Source of the DNA: Amaranthus tricolor
Taxonomy: Eukaryota; Streptophyta; Magnoliopsida; Caryophyllales; Amaranthaceae
Length of the DNA stretch: 64,000 bases
Direction: 5' to 3'
NCBI RefSeq assembly: GCF_026212465.1
Contig: NC_080051.1
Span: 2,009,001-2,073,000, forward strand
Below, piece after piece: positions 31,201 to 46,080 of the stretch. The translations under genes were made by a program, and so were the position numbers. The notes beneath the pieces were generated by a model. That model was not told the origin of the DNA, did not search any database, and was given only the letters and a program-made list of their open reading frames with translations. Numbering within the stretch: position 1 is the stretch's first letter; each line of letters starts with the position of its first letter.

Positions 31201-32880
31201 GAAGAATGAACAAGGAACAATGATCAATGAAGAATGAACGATGAAGAATGAACAAGGATTAATGGTCAATGACGAATGAACGATGAAGAATGAACAAGGA
31301 TCAATGATCAATGAAGAATGAACGATGAAGAATGAACAAGGAGTAATGGTCAATGACGAATGAACGATGAAGAATGAACAAGGATCAATGATCAATGACG
31401 AATGAACGATGAAGAATGAACAAGGATTAATGGTCAATGACAAATTAACGATGAAGAATGAACAAGGATCAATGATACTTGAAGAATGAACGATGAAGAT
31501 TGAACAAGGATCAATGATCAATGAAGAATGAACGATGAAGAATGAACAAGGATTAATGGTCAATGACGAATGCACGATGAAGAATGAACAAGGATCAATG
31601 ATCAATGAAGAATGAACGATGAAGAATGAACAAGGATCAATGCTCAATGAAGAATGAACGATGAAGAATGAACAAGGATCAATGATCAATGAAGAATGAA
31701 CGATGAAGAATGAACAAGGAACAATGATCAGTGAAGAATGATCGATGAAGAATGAACAAGGATTAATGGTCAATGACGAATGAACGATGAAGAATGAACA
31801 AGGATTAATGGTCAATGACGAATGAACGATGAAGAATGAACAAGGATCAATGATGAATGAAGAATGAACGATGAAGAATGAACAAGGATTAATGGTCAAT
31901 GACGAATTAACGATGAAAAATGAACAAGGATCAATGATCAATGAAGAATGAACGATGAAGATTGAACAAGGATCAATGATCAATGAAGAATGAACGATGA
32001 AGAATGAACAAGGATTAATGGTCAATGACGAATGAACGATGAAGAATGAACAAGGATCAATGATCAATGAAGAATGAACGATGAAGAATGAACAAGGATC
32101 AATGATCAATGAAGAATGAACGATGAAGAATGAACAAGGATCAATGATCAATGAAGAATGAACGATGAAGAATGAACAAGGAACAATGATCAATGAAGAA
32201 TGAACGATGAAGAATGAACAAGGATTAATGGTCAATGACGAATGAACGATGAAGAATGAACAAGGATCAATGATCAATGAAGAATGAACGATGAAGAATG
32301 AACAAGGATCAATGATCAATGAAGAATGAACGATGAAGAATGAACAAGGATTAATGGTCAATGACGAATGAACGATGAAGAATGAACAAGGATCAATGAT
32401 CAATGAAGAATGAACGATGAAGAATGAACAAGGAGTAATGGTCAATGACGAATGAACGATGAAGAATGAACAAGGATCAATGATCAATGAAGAATAAACA
32501 AGGATCAATGATCAATGACGAATGAACGATGAAGAATGAACAAGGACCAATGATCAATGAAGAATGAACAAGTATCAAAGATCAAAGAAGAATGAACGAT
32601 GAAGAATGAACAAGGATCAATGATCAATGAAGAATGAACGATGAAGAATGAACAAGGATTAATGGTCAATGACGAATGAACGATGAAGAATGAACAAGGA
32701 TCAATGATCAATGAAGAATGAACGATGAAGAATGAACAAGGAGTAATGGTCAATGACGAATGAACGATGAAGAATGAACAAGGATCAATGATCAATGAAG
32801 AATAAACAAGGATCAATGATCAATGACGAATGAACGATGAAGAATGAACAAGGATCAATGATCAATGAAGAATGAACAAG
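28277..32880. repeat. Domain E, second part: repeats anchored by the TATCAAAGATC mark
   Basis: The TATCAAAGATC mark occurs at 24,641, 27,197, 28,303, 30,879, 32,573 and 32,881, with spacings of 2,556, 1,106, 2,576, 1,694 and 308 bp. The block between marks is therefore internally shortened in later copies, down to a 308-bp remnant at 32,573-32,880. A tight cluster giving GATACTTGAAG appears at 29,780 and 31,474, also 1,694 bp apart, confirming the same register. The interior switches from B/D-like unit order to the C/F-like order with the AATTAAC and GAAGATTG module, so this stretch looks like a junction of two repeat families. Confidence 0.82.
29780..29790 (+). repeat. Clustered three-base change in heptad 6 (GATACTTGAAG)
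   Basis: ACTT replaces CAAT in an otherwise normal unit. The same cluster is at 31,474 and 33,938, so one event has been spread by block duplication (offsets 1,694 and 2,464 bp). Confidence 0.8.
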
Positions 32881-35800
32881 TATCAAAGATCAAAGAAGAA
32901 TGAACGATGAAGAATGAACAAGGATCAATGATCAATGAAGAATGAACGATGAAGAATGAACAAGGATTAATGGTCAATGACGAATGAACGATGAAGAATG
33001 AACAAGGATCAATGATCAATGAAGAATGAACGATGAAGAATGAACAAGGATCAATGATCAATGAAGAATGAACGATGAAGAATGAACAAGGATTAATGGT
33101 CAATGACGAATGAACGATGAAGAATGAACAAGGATCAATGATCAATGAAGAATGAACGATGAAGAATGAACAAGGAGTAATGGTCAATGAGGAATGAACG
33201 ATGAAGAATGAACAAGGATCAATGATCAATGACGAATGAACGATGAAGAATGAACAAGGATCAATGATCAATGAAGAATGAACGATGAAGAATGAACAAG
33301 GATCAATGATCAATGAAGAATGAACGATAAAGAATGAACAAGGATCAATTCTCAATGAAGAATGAACGATGAAGAATGAACAAGGAACAATGATCAATGA
33401 AGAATGAACGATGAAGAATGAACAAGGATCAATGATCAATGAAGAATGAACGATGAAGAATGAACAAGGATTAATGGTCAATGACGAATGAACGATGAAG
33501 AATGAACAAGGATCAATGATCAATGAAGAATGAACGATGAAGAATGAACAAGGATCAATGATCAATGAAGAATGAACGATGAAGAATGAACAAGGATTAA
33601 TGGTCAATGACGAATGAACGATGAAGAATGAACAAGGATCAATGATCAATGAAGAATGAACGATGAAGAATGAACAAGGAGTAATGGTCAATGACGAATG
33701 AACGATGAAGAATGAACAAGGATCAATGATCAATGACGAATGAACGATGAAGAATGAACAAGGATCAATGATCAATGAAGAATGAACGATGAAGAATGAA
33801 CAAGGATCAATTCTCAATGAAGAATGAACGATGAAGAATGAACAAGGAACAATGATCAATGAAGAATGAACGATGAAGAATGAACAAGGATTAATGGTCA
33901 ATGACAAATTAACGATGAAGAATGAACAAGGATCAATGATACTTGAAGAATGAACGATGAAGATTGAACACGGATCAATGATCAATGAAGAATGATCGAT
34001 GAAGAATGAACAAGGATCAATGATCAATGAAGAATGAACGATGAAGAATGAACAAGGATCAATTCTCAATGAATAATGAACGATGAAGAATGAACAAGGA
34101 ACAATGATCAATGAAGAATGAACGATGAAGAATGAACAAGGATTAATGGTCAATGACGAATGAACGATGAAGAATGAACAAGGATCAATGATCAATGAAG
34201 AATGAACGATGAAGAATGAACAAGGATCAATGATCAATGAAGAATGAACGACGAAGAATGAACAAGGATTAATGGTCAATGACGAAAGAACGATGAAGAA
34301 TGAACAAGGATCAATGATCAATGACGAATGAACGATGAAGAATGAACAAGGATCAATGATCAATGAAGAATGAACGATGAAGAATGAACAAGGAGTAATG
34401 GTCAATGACGAATGAACGATGAAGAATGAACAAGGATCAATGATCAATGACGAATGAACGATGAAGAATGAACAAGGATCAATGATCAATGAAGAATGAA
34501 CGATGAAGAATGAACAAGGATCAATTCTCAATGAAGAATGAACGATGAAGAATGAACAAGGAACAATGATCAATGAAGAATGAACGATGAAGAATGAACA
34601 AGGATTAATGGTCAATGACGAATGAACGATGAAGAATGAACAAGGATCAATGATCAATGAAGAATGAACGATGAAGAATGAACAAGGAGTAATGGTCAAT
34701 GACGAATGAACGATGAAGAATGAACAAGGATCAATGATCAATGACGAATGAACGATGAAGAATGAACAAGGATTAATGGTCAATGACGAATTAACGATGA
34801 AGAATGAACAAGGATCAATGATCAATGAAGAATGAACGATGAAGATTGAACAAGGATCAATGATCAATGAAGAATGAATGATGAAGAATGAACAAGGATT
34901 AATGGTCAATGACGAATGCACGATGAAGAATGAACAAGGATCAATGATCAATGAAGAATGAACGATGAAGAATGAACAAGGATCAATGCTCAATGAAGAA
35001 TGAACGATGAAGAATGAACAAGGATCAATGATCAATGAAGAATGAACGATGAAGAATGAACAAGGAACAATGATCAGTGAAGAATGATCGATGAAGAATG
35101 AACAAGGATTAATGGTCAATGACGAATGAACGATGAAGAATGAACAAGGATTAATGGTCAATGACGAATGAACGATGAAGAATGAACAAGGATCAATGAT
35201 TAATGAAGAATGAACGATGAAGAATGAACAAGGATTAATGGTCAATGACGAATTAACGATGAAAAATGAACAAGGATCAATGATCAATGAAGAATGAACG
35301 ATGAAGATTGAACAAGGATCAATGATCAATGAAGAATGAACGATGAAGAATGAACAAGGATTAATGGTCAATGACGAATGAACGATGAAGAATGAACAAG
35401 GATCAATGATCAATGAAGAATGAACGATGAAGAATGAACAAGGATCAATGATCAATGAAGAATGAACGATGAAGAATGAACAAGGATCAATTCTCAATGA
35501 ATAATGAACGATGAAGAATGAACAAGGAACAATGATCAATGAAGAATGAACGATGAAGAATGAACAAGGATTAATGGTCAATGACGAATGAACGATGAAG
35601 AATGAACATGGATCAATGATCAATGAAGAATGAACGATGAAGAATGAACAAGGATCAATGATCAATGAAGAATGAACGACGAAGAATGAACAAGGATTAA
35701 TGGTCAATGACGAATGAACGATGAAGAATGAACAAGGATCAATGATCAATGACGAATGAACGATGAAGAATGAACAAGGATCAATGATCAATGAAGAATG

Positions 35801-38800
35801 AACGATGAAGAATGAACAAGGAGTAATGGTCAATGACGAATGAACGATGAAGAATGAACAAGGATCAATGATCAATGACGAATGAACGATGAAGAATGAA
35901 CAAGGATCAATGATCAATGAAGAATGAACGATGAAGAATGAACAAGGATCAATTCTCAATGAAGAATGAACAAGGAACAATGATCAATGAAGAATGAACG
36001 ATGAAGAATGAACAAGGATTAATGGTCAATGACGAATGAACGATGAAGAATGAACAAGGATCAATGATCAATGAAGAATGAACGATGAAGAATGAACAAG
36101 GAGTAATCGTCAATGACGAATGAACGGTGAAGAATGAACAAGGATCAATGATCAATGACGAATGAACGATGAAGAATGAACAAGGATTAATGGTCAATGA
36201 CGAATTAACGATGAAGAATGAACAAGGATCAATGATCAATGAAGAATGAACGATGAAGATTGAACAAGGATCAATGATCAATGAAGAATGAACGATGAAG
36301 AATGAACAAGGATTAATGGTCAATGACGAATGAACGATGAAGAATGAACAAGGATCAATGATCAATGAAGAATGAACGATGAAGAATGAACAAGGAGTAA
36401 TGGTCAATGACGAATGAACGATGAAGAATGAACAAGGATCAATGATCAATGACGAATGAACGATGAAGAATGAACAAGGATCAATGATCAATGAAGAATG
36501 AACGATGAAGAATGAACAAGGATCAATGATCAATGAAGAATGAACGATAAAGAATGAACAAGGATCAATTCTCAATGAAGAATGAACGATGAAGAATGAA
36601 CAAGGAACAATGATCAATGAAGAATGAACGATGAAGAATGAACAAGGATCAATGATCAATGAAGAATGAACGATGAAGAATGAACAAGGATTAATGGTCA
36701 ATGACGAATGAACGATGAAGAATGAACAAGGATCAATGATCAATGAAGAATGAACGATGAAGAATGAACAAGGAACAATGATCAATGAAGAATGAACGAT
36801 GAAGAATGAACAAGGATTAATGGTCAATGACGAATGAACGATGAAGAATGAACAAGGATCAATGATCAATGAAGAATGAACGATGAAGAATGAACAAGGA
36901 GTAATCGTCAATGACGAATGAACGGTGAATAATGAACAAGGATCAATGATCAATGACGAATGAACGATGAAGAATGAACAAGGATTAATGGTCAATGACG
37001 AATTAACGATGAAGAATGAACAAGGATCAATGATCAATGAAGAATGAACGATGAAGATTGAACAAGGATCAATGATCAATGAAGAATGAACGATGAAGAA
37101 TGAACAAGGATTAATGGTCAATGACGAATGAACGATGAAGAATGAACAAGGATCAATGATCAATGAAGAATGAACGATGAAGAATGAACAAGGAGTAATG
37201 GTCAATGACGAATGAACGATGAAGAATGAACAAGGATCAATGATCAATGACGAATGAACGATGAAGAATGAACAAGGATCAATGATCAATGAAGAATGAA
37301 CGATGAAGAATGAACAAGGATCAATGATCAATGAAGAATGAACGATAAAGAATGAACAAGGATCAATTCTCAATGAAGAATGAACGATGAAGAATGAACA
37401 AGGAACAATGATCAATGAAGAATGAACGATGAAGAATGAACAAGGATCAATGATCAATGAAGAATGAACGATGAAGAATGAACAAGGATTAATGGTCAAT
37501 GACGAATGAACGATGAAGAATGAACAAGGATCAATGATCAATGAAGAATGAACGATGAAGAATGAACAAGGATCAATGATCAATGAAGAATGAACGATGA
37601 AGAATGAACAAGGATCAATTCTCAATGAATAATGAACGATGAAGAATGAACAAGGAACAATGATCAATGAAGAATGAACGATGAAGAATGAACAAGGATT
37701 AATGGTCAATGACGAATGAACGATGAAGAATGAACAAGGATCAATGATCAATGAAGAATGAACGATGAAGAATGAACAAGGATCAATGATCAATGAAGAA
37801 TGAACGATGAAGAATGAACAAGGAGTAATGGTCAATGACGAATGAACGATGAAGAATGAACAAGGATCAATGATCAATGACGAATGAACGATGAAGAATG
37901 AACAAGGATCAATGATCAATGAAGAATGAACGATGAAGAATGAACAAGGATCAATTCTCAATGAAGAATGAACGATGAAGAATGAACAAGGAACAATGAT
38001 CAATGAAGAATGAACGATGAAGAATGAACAAGGATTAATGGTCAATGACGAATGAACGATGAAGAATGAACAAGGATCAATGATCAATGAAGAATGAACG
38101 ATGAAGAATGAACAAGGAGTAATGGTCAATGACGAATGAACGATGAAGAATGAACAAGGATCAATGATCAATGACGAATGAACGATGAAGAATGAACAAG
38201 GATTAATGGTCAATGACGAATTAACGATGAAGAATGAACAAGGATCAATGATCAATGAAGAATGAACGATGAAGATTGAACAAGGATCAATGATCAATGA
38301 AGAATGAATGATGAAGAATGAACAAGGATTAATGGTCAATGACGAATGCACGATGAAGAATGAACAAGGATCAATGATCAATGAAGAATGAACGATGAAG
38401 AATGAACAAGGATCAATGCTCAATGAAGAATGAACGATGAAGAATGAACAAGGATCAATGATCAATGAAGAATGAACGATGAAGAATGAACAAGGAACAA
38501 TGATCAGTGAAGAATGATCGATGAAGAATGAACAAGGATTAATGGTCAATGACGAATGAACGATGAAGAATGAACAAGGATTAATGGTCAATGACGAATG
38601 AACGATGAAGAATGAACAAGGATCAATGATTAATGAAGAATGAACGATGAAGAATGAACAAGGATTAATGGTCAATGACGAATTAACGATGAAAAATGAA
38701 CAAGGATCAATGATCAATGAAGAATGAACGATGAAGATTGAACAAGGATCAATGATCAATGAAGAATGAACGATGAAGAATGAACAAGGATTAATGGTCA

Positions 38801-41800
38801 ATGACGAATGAACGATGAAGAATGAACAAGGATCAATGATCAATGAAGAATGAACGATGAAGAATGAACAAGGATCAATGATCAATGAAGAATGAACGAT
38901 GAAGAATGAACAAGGATCAATTCTCAATGAATAATGAACGATGAAGAATGAACAAGGAACAATGATCAATGAAGAATGAACGATGAAGAATGAACAAGGA
39001 TTAATGGTCAATGACGAATGAACGATGAAGAATGAACATGGATCAATGATCAATGAAGAATGAACGATGAAGAATGAACAAGGATCAATGATCAATGAAG
39101 AATGAACGACGAAGAATGAACAAGGATTAATGGTCAATGACGAATGAACGATGAAGAATGAACAAGGATCAATGATCAATGACGAATGAACGATGAAGAA
39201 TGAACAAGGATCAATGATCAATGAAGAATGAACGATGAAGAATGAACAAGGAGTAATGGTCAATGACGAATGAACGATGAAGAATGAACAAGGATCAATG
39301 ATCAATGACGAATGAACGATGAAGAATGAACAAGGATCAATGATCAATGAAGAATGAACGATGAAGAATGAACAAGGATCAATTCTCAATGAAGAATGAA
39401 CAAGGAACAATGATCAATGAAGAATGAACGATGAAGAATGAACAAGGATTAATGGTCAATGACGAATGAACGATGAAGAATGAACAAGGATCAATGATCA
39501 ATGAAGAATGAACGATGAAGAATGAACAAGGAGTAATCGTCAATGACGAATGAACGGTGAAGAATGAACAAGGATCAATGATCAATGACGAATGAACGAT
39601 GAAGAATGAACAAGGATTAATGGTCAATGACGAATTAACGATGAAGAATGAACAAGGATCAATGATCAATGAAGAATGAACGATGAAGATTGAACAAGGA
39701 TCAATGATCAATGAAGAATGAACGATGAAGAATGAACAAGGATTAATGGTCAATGACGAATGAACGATGAAGAATGAACAAGGATCAATGATCAATGAAG
39801 AATGAACGATGAAGAATGAACAAGGAGTAATGGTCAATGACGAATGAACGATGAAGAATGAACAAGGATCAATGATCAATGACGAATGAACGATGAAGAA
39901 TGAACAAGGATCAATGATCAATGAAGAATGAACGATGAAGAATGAACAAGGATCAATGATCAATGAAGAATGAACGATAAAGAATGAACAAGGATCAATT
40001 CTCAATGAAGAATGAACGATGAAGAATGAACAAGGAACAATGATCAATGAAGAATGAACGATGAAGAATGAACAAGGATCAATGATCAATGAAGAATGAA
40101 CGATGAAGAATGAACAAGGATTAATGGTCAATGACGAATGAACGATGAAGAATGAACAAGGATCAATGATCAATGAAGAATGAACGATGAAGAATGAACA
40201 AGGAACAATGATCAATGAAGAATGAACGATGAAGAATGAACAAGGATTAATGGTCAATGACGAATGAACGATGAAGAATGAACAAGGATCAATGATCAAT
40301 GAAGAATGAACGATGAAGAATGAACAAGGAGTAATCGTCAATGACGAATGAACGGTGAATAATGAACAAGGATCAATGATCAATGACGAATGAACGATGA
40401 AGAATGAACAAGGATTAATGGTCAATGACGAATTAACGATGAAGAATGAACAAGGATCAATGATCAATGAAGAATGAACGATGAAGATTGAACAAGGATC
40501 AATGATCAATGAAGAATGAACGATGAAGAATGAACAAGGATTAATGGTCAATGACGAATGAACGATGAAGAATGAACAAGGATCAATGATCAATGAAGAA
40601 TGAACGATGAAGAATGAACAAGGAGTAATGGTCAATGACGAATGAACGATGAAGAATGAACAAGGATCAATGATCAATGACGAATGAACGATGAAGAATG
40701 AACAAGGATCAATGATCAATGAAGAATGAACGATGAAGAATGAACAAGGATCAATGATCAATGAAGAATGAACGATAAAGAATGAACAAGGATCAATTCT
40801 CAATGAAGAATGAACGATGAAGAATGAACAAGGAACAATGATCAATGAAGAATGAACGATGAAGAATGAACAAGGATCAATGATCAATGAAGAATGAACG
40901 ATGAAGAATGAACAAGGATTAATGGTCAATGACGAATGAACGATGAAGAATGAACAAGGATCAATGATCAATGAAGAATGAACGATGAAGAATGAACAAG
41001 GATCAATGATCAATGAAGAATGAACGATGAAGAATGAACAAGGATCAATTCTCAATGAATAATGAACGATGAAGAATGAACAAGGAACAATGATCAATGA
41101 AGAATGAACGATGAAGAATGAACAAGGATTAATGGTCAATGACGAATGAACGATGAAGAATGAACAAGGATCAATGATCAATGAAGAATGAACGATGAAG
41201 AATGAACAAGGATCAATGATCAATGAAGAATGAACGATGAAGAATGAACAAGGAGTAATGGTCAATGACGAATGAACGATGAAGAATGAACAAGGATCAA
41301 TGATCAATGACGAATGAACGATGAAGAATGAACAAGGATCAATGATCAATGAAGAATGAACGATGAAGAATGAACAAGGATCAATGATCAATGAAGAATG
41401 AACGATAAAGAATGAACAAGGATCAATTCTCAATGAAGAATGAACGATGAAGAATGAACAAGGAACAATGATCAATGAAGAATGAACGATGAAGAATGAA
41501 CAAGGATCAATGATCAATGAAGAATGAACGATGAAGAATGAACAAGGATTAATGGTCAATGACGAATGAACGATGAAGAATGAACAAGGATCAATGATCA
41601 ATGAAGAATGAACGATGAAGAATGAACAAGGATCAATGATCAATGAAGAATGAACGATGAAGAATGAACAAGGATCAATTCTCAATGAATAATGAACGAT
41701 GAAGAATGAACAAGGAACAATGATCAATGAAGAATGAACGATGAAGAATGAACAAGGATTAATGGTCAATGACGAATGAACGATGAAGAATGAACAAGGA

Positions 41801-43730
41801 TCAATGATCAATGAAGAATGAACGATGAAGAATGAACAAGGATCAATGATCAATGAAGAATGAACGACGAAGAATGAACAAGGGTTAATGGTCAATGACG
41901 AAAGAACGATGAAGAATGAACAAGGATCAATGATCAATGACGAATGAACGATGAAGAATGAACAAGGATCAATGATCAATGAAGAATGAACGATGAAGAA
42001 TGAACAAGGAGTAATGGTCAATGACGAATGAACGATGAAGAATGAACAAGGATCAATGATCAATGACGAATGAACGATGAAGAATGAACAAGGATCAATG
42101 ATCAATGAAGAATGAACGATGAAGAATGAACAAGGATCAATTCTCAATGAAGAATGAACGATGAAGAATGAACAAGGAACAATGATCAATGAAGAATGAA
42201 CGATGAAGAATGAACAAGGATTAATGGTCAATGACGAATGAACGATGAAGAATGAACAAGGATCAATGATCAATGAAGAATGAACGATGAAGAATGAACA
42301 AGGAGTAATGGTCAATGACGAATGAACGATGAAGAATGAACAAGGATCAATGATCAATGACGAATGAACGATGAAGAATGAACAAGGATTAATGGTCAAT
42401 GACGAATTAACGATGAAGAATGAACAAGGATCAATGATCAATGAAGAATGAACGATGAAGATTGAACAAGGATCAATGATCAATGAAGAATGAACGATGA
42501 AGAATGAACAAGGATTAATGGTCAATGACGAATGCACGATGAAGAATGAACAAGGATCAATGATCAATGAAGAATGAACGATGAAGAATGAACAAGGATC
42601 AATGCTCAATGAAGAATGAACGATGAAGAATGAACAAGGATCAATGATCAATGAAGAATGAACGATGAAGAATGAACAAGGAACAATGATCAGTGAAGAA
42701 TGATCGATGAAGAATGAACAAGGATTAATGGTCAATGACGAATGAACGATGAAGAATGAACAAGGATTAATGGTCAATGACGAATGAACGATGAAGAATG
42801 AACAAGGATCAATGATCAATGAAGAATGAACGATGAAGAATGAACAAGGATTAATGGTCAATGACGAATTAACGATGAAAAATGAACAAGGATCAATGAT
42901 CAATGAAGAATGAACGATGAAGATTGAACAAGGATCAATGATCAATGAAGAATGAACGATGAAGAATGAACAAGGATTAATGGTCAATGACGAATGAACG
43001 ATGAAGAATGAACAAGGATCAATGATCAATGAAGAATGAACGATGAAAAATGAACAAGGATCAATGATCAATGAAGAATGAACGATGAAGAATGAACAAG
43101 GATCAATTCTCAATGAATAATGAACGATGAAGAATGAACAAGGAACAATGATCAATGAAGAATGAACGATGAAGAATGAACAAGGATTAATGGTCAATGA
43201 CGAATGAACGATGAAGAATGAACATGGATCAATGATCAATGAAGAATGAACGATGAAGAATGAACAAGGATCAATGATCAATGAAGAATGAACGACGAAG
43301 AATGAACAAGGATTAATGGTCAATGACGAATGAACGATGAAGAATGAACAAGGATCAATGATCAATGACGAATGAACGATGAAGAATGAACAAGGATCAA
43401 TGATCAATGAAGAATGAACGATGAAGAATGAACAAGGAGTAATGGTCAATGACGAATGAACGATGAAGAATGAACAAGGATCAATGATCAATGACGAATG
43501 CACGATGAAGAATGAACAAGGATCAATGATCAATGAAGAATGAACGATGAAGAATGAACAAGGATCAATTCTCAATGAAGAATGAACGATGAAGAATGAA
43601 CAAGGAACAATGATCAATGAAGAATGAACGATGAAGAATGAACAAGGATTAATGGTCAATGACGAATGAACGATGAAGAATGAACAAGGATCAATGATCA
43701 ATGAAGAATGAACGATGAAGAATGAACAAG
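32881..43730. repeat. Domain F: most regular part, 3,430- and 4,200-bp higher-order repeats
   Basis: The GAGTAATCGTC variant occurs at 36,101, 36,899, 39,531, 40,329 and 43,731. Pairs 36,101/39,531 and 36,899/40,329 are both 3,430 bp apart. From 39,531 to 43,731 is 4,200 bp, exactly 100 units. The extra 770 bp resolves into a 630-bp gain (the CAATTCTCAATGAATA mark is at 37,614 in the first copy but at both 41,044 and 41,674 in the second), a 126-bp gain, and restoration of one 28-bp unit to 42 bp. Only two phase-shifting short units (near 35,970 and 39,400) lie in about 10.8 kb, which is why very long open frames occur here. Confidence 0.87.
39379..43701 (-). other. Longest stop-free frame in the array (1,440 codons), judged non-coding
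   Basis: The - strand frame reads the 14-residue motif FFIVHSSLIIDPCS about 103 times, with the variants LTINPCS, LIIVPCS, LTITPCS, LRIDPCS and LSIDPCS. It is open because 42 bp is 14 codons and this one of six frames has no stop in the consensus; in the other five frames the unit contains stops. The first codon is TTG, and the motif is a simple hydrophobic repeat with no signal peptide, domain or unique end. The frame stops at short units that shift phase. Neighbouring stretches of the same kind are 28277-30814, 30853-32508, 32855-35980 and 35949-39410. Elsewhere point mutations such as GAATTAAC (near 2,733) and GATTTAAC (near 5,213) create stops that have been copied along the array, so there is no sign of selection for coding. 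A translated product cannot be excluded from sequence alone. Confidence 0.85.
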
Positions 43731-46080
43731 GAGTAATCGTCTATGACGAATGAACGGTGAAGAATGAACAAGGATCAATGATCAATGACGAATGAACGAT
43801 GAAGAATGAACAAGGATTAATGGTCAATGACGAATTAACGATGAAGAATGAACAAGGATCAATGATCAATGAAGAATGAACGATGAAGATTGAACAAGGA
43901 TCAATGATCAATGAAGAATGAACGATGAAGAATGAACAAGGATTAATGGTCAATGACGAATGCACGATGAAGAATGAACAAGGATCAATGATCAATGAAG
44001 AATGAACGATGAAGAATGAACAAGGATCAATGATCAATGAAGAATGAACGATGAAGAATGAACAAGGATCAATGATCAATGAAGAATGAACGATGAAGAA
44101 TGAACAAGGAACAATGATCAATGAAGAATGATCGATGAAGAATGAACAAGGATTAATGGTCAATGACGAATGAACGATGAAGAATGAACAAGGATCAATG
44201 CTCAATGAAGATTGAACGATGAAGAATCAACAAGGATCAATGATCAATGAAGAATGAACGATGAAGAATGAACAAGGATTAATGGTCAATGACGAATGTA
44301 CGATGAAGAATGAACAAGGATCAATGATCAATGAAGAATGAACGATGAAGAATGAACAAGGAGTAATGGTCAATGACGAATGAACGATGAAGAATGAACA
44401 AGGATCAATGATCAATGACGAATGAACGATGAAGAATGAACAAGGATCAATGATCAATGAAGAATGAACGATGAAGAATGAACAAGGATCAATGATCAAT
44501 GAAGAATGAACGATGAAGAATGAATAAGGAACACTGATCAATGAAGAATGATCGATGAAAAATGAACAAGGATTAATGGTCAATGACGAATGAACGATGA
44601 AGAATGAACAAGGATCAATGCTCAATGAAGAATGAACGATGAAGAATGAACAAGGATCAATGACCAATAAAGAATGAACGATGAAGAATGAACAAGGATA
44701 AATGGTCAATGACGAATGAACGATGAAGAATGAACAAGGATCAATGATCAAAGACGAATGAACGATGAAGAATGAACAAGGATCAATGATCAATGACGAA
44801 TGAACGATGAAGAATGAACAAGGATCAATGATCAATGAAGAATGAACGATGAAGAATGAACAAGGAGTAATGGTCAATGACGAATGAACGATGAAGAATG
44901 AACAAGGATCAATGATCAATGACGAATGAACTAGGATCAATGATCAATGAAGAATGAACAAGGATCAATGATCAAAGAAGGATGAACGATGAAGAATGAA
45001 CAAGGATCAATGATCAATGAAGAATGAACAAGGATTAATGGTCAATGACGAATGAACGATGAAGAATGAACAAGGATCAATGATCAATGAAGAATGAACG
45101 ATGAAGAATGAACAAGGATTAATGGTCAATGACAAATGAACGATGAAGAATGAACAAGGATAAATGATCAAAGAAGAATGAACGATGAAGAATAAACAAG
45201 GATCAATGATCAATGAAGAATGAACGATGAAGAATGAACAAGGATCAATGATCAATGAAGAATGAACGATGAAGAATGAACAAGGATCAATTATCAATGA
45301 AGAATGAACGATGAAGAATGAACAAGGATCAATTCTCAATGAAGAATGAACGATGAAGAATGAACAAGGAACAATGATCAATGAAGAATGAACGATGAAG
45401 AATGAACAAGGATTAATGGTCAATGACGAATTAACGATGAAGAATGAACAAGGATCAATGATCAATGACGAATGAACGATGAAGAATGAACAAGGATCAA
45501 TGATCAATGAAGAATGAACGATGAAGAATGAACAAGGATCAATGATCAATGACGAATGAACGATGAAGAATGCACAAGGAACAATGATCAATGAAGAATG
45601 AACGATGAAGAATGAACAAGGATTAATGGTCAATGACGAATGAACGATGAAGAATGAACAAGGATCAATGATCAATGAAGAAGGAACGATGAAGAATGAA
45701 CAAGGATCAATGATCAATGAAGAATGAACGACGAAGAATGAACAAGGATTAATGGTCAATGACGAATGAACGATGAAGAATGAACAAGGATCAATGATCA
45801 ATGACGAATGAACAATGAAGAATGAACAAGGATCAATGATCAATGAAGAATGAACGATGAAGAATGAACAAGGAGTAATGGTCAATGACGAATGAGCGAT
45901 GAAGAATGAACAAGGATCAATGATCAATGACGAATGAACGATAAAGAATGAACAAGGATCAATGATCAATGAAGAATGAACGATGAAGAATGAAAAAGGA
46001 TCAATTCTCAATGAAGAATGAACGATGAAGAATGAACAAGGAACAATGATCAATGAAGAATGAACGATGAAGAATAAACA

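Noticed and set aside
28277..43701. Giant repetitive protein genes on the - strand (up to 1,440 codons)
   Set aside because: The open frame follows from a 42-bp period and a stop-free consensus in one frame. Starts are TTG, ends occur wherever a 28-bp or 56-bp unit shifts phase, copied point mutations create stops, and there is no unique N- or C-terminal sequence.
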